This document shows, piece by piece, positions 5,146 to 5,219 of a stretch of DNA of 5,219 nucleotides. The stretch spans positions 1-5,219 of the forward strand of contig SLOS01000139.1 of assembly GCA_007132365.1 (NCBI GenBank), read 5' to 3'. Numbering within the stretch: the stretch's first letter is position 1; each line of letters starts with the position of its first letter. The position numbers and the translations under genes are program-made. Under the pieces are notes generated by a model, which made no database searches, had not been told where the DNA came from, and saw only the letters and a list, made by a program, of their open reading frames with translations. The stretch comes from Bacteroidales bacterium (GTDB lineage: Bacteria; Bacteroidota; Bacteroidia; Bacteroidales; PUMT01).

Positions 5146-5219
5146 ATGAGGATTGCTTATTTTGACTGTTTCTCCGGTATCAGCGGAGATATGCTGGTAG
5201 GATCACTTATTGATGCAGG
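5146..5219 (+). CDS. larC: LarC, nickel insertion protein (cyclometallase), N-terminal fragment cut by window edge
   Basis: Only 24 complete codons are present. They read MRIAYFDCFSGISGDMLVG followed by SLIDA, which is the characteristic LarC opening (family pattern YFDCFSGISGDM followed by an L-G-A/S-L-x-D stretch). LarC inserts nickel into the dithio pincer nucleotide in a CTP-dependent reaction, completing the cofactor of LarA-type racemases. The ATG start at 5146 gives the canonical N-terminus; no Shine-Dalgarno is apparent. It lies 97 bp after larB on the same strand, completing the larE-larB-larC order. Whether the full gene is intact, or split by a programmed frameshift as in L. plantarum larC1/larC2, cannot be seen here. 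Confidence 0.93.
   Translation, partial: MRIAYFDCFSGISGDMLVGSLIDA

Overview
The window reads as a chromosomal segment of a member of the phylum Bacteroidota. Three things point there. Two divergent promoters match the Bacteroidota primary sigma-factor consensus (TTG, 19 bp, TAnnTTTG). The genes lack clear Shine-Dalgarno sequences. The start regions are AT-rich, with moderate GC in the genes. The phylum call is an inference from these signals; no marker gene gives a species.

Layout: positions 1-566 (minus strand) hold the N-terminal part of mnmE, a tRNA wobble-uridine modification GTPase that is cut by the window edge. Positions 567-706 are a divergent intergenic region with one promoter facing each way and an imperfect dyad between them. 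On the plus strand a four-gene ECF-type metal transporter follows: a NikM/CbiM substrate-binding membrane protein (707-1282), a NikL-like exported and membrane-anchored accessory protein (1369-1890), a NikQ/EcfT transmembrane coupling protein (1893-2669) and a NikO ATPase (2678-3424). An 86-bp gap between nikM and nikL contains three tandem 21-bp repeats plus a partial fourth. After a 72-bp AT-rich gap come larE (3497-4312), larB (4299-5048, overlapping larE by 14 nt) and the first 24 codons of larC (from 5146).

Read together, this is a nickel-uptake plus nickel-pincer nucleotide (NPN) cofactor locus. The transporter would bring in Ni(II). LarB carboxylates and hydrolyses nicotinic acid adenine dinucleotide, LarE installs the sulfur atoms, and LarC inserts nickel. 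The final user, a LarA-family racemase or epimerase, is not in the window and would be expected downstream of larC or elsewhere in the genome. The pairing makes nickel the more likely transporter substrate than cobalt.

Points worth a second look: the NikO ATPase has Gln in place of the usual H-loop His; LarE carries a CxxC pair in addition to the conserved sulfur-transfer Cys, suggesting an iron-sulfur type of LarE; tandem 21-bp repeats end three bases before the nikL start; and a possible metal-responsive operator abuts the nikM promoter. I see no mobile element, CRISPR array, RNA gene or convincing terminator.
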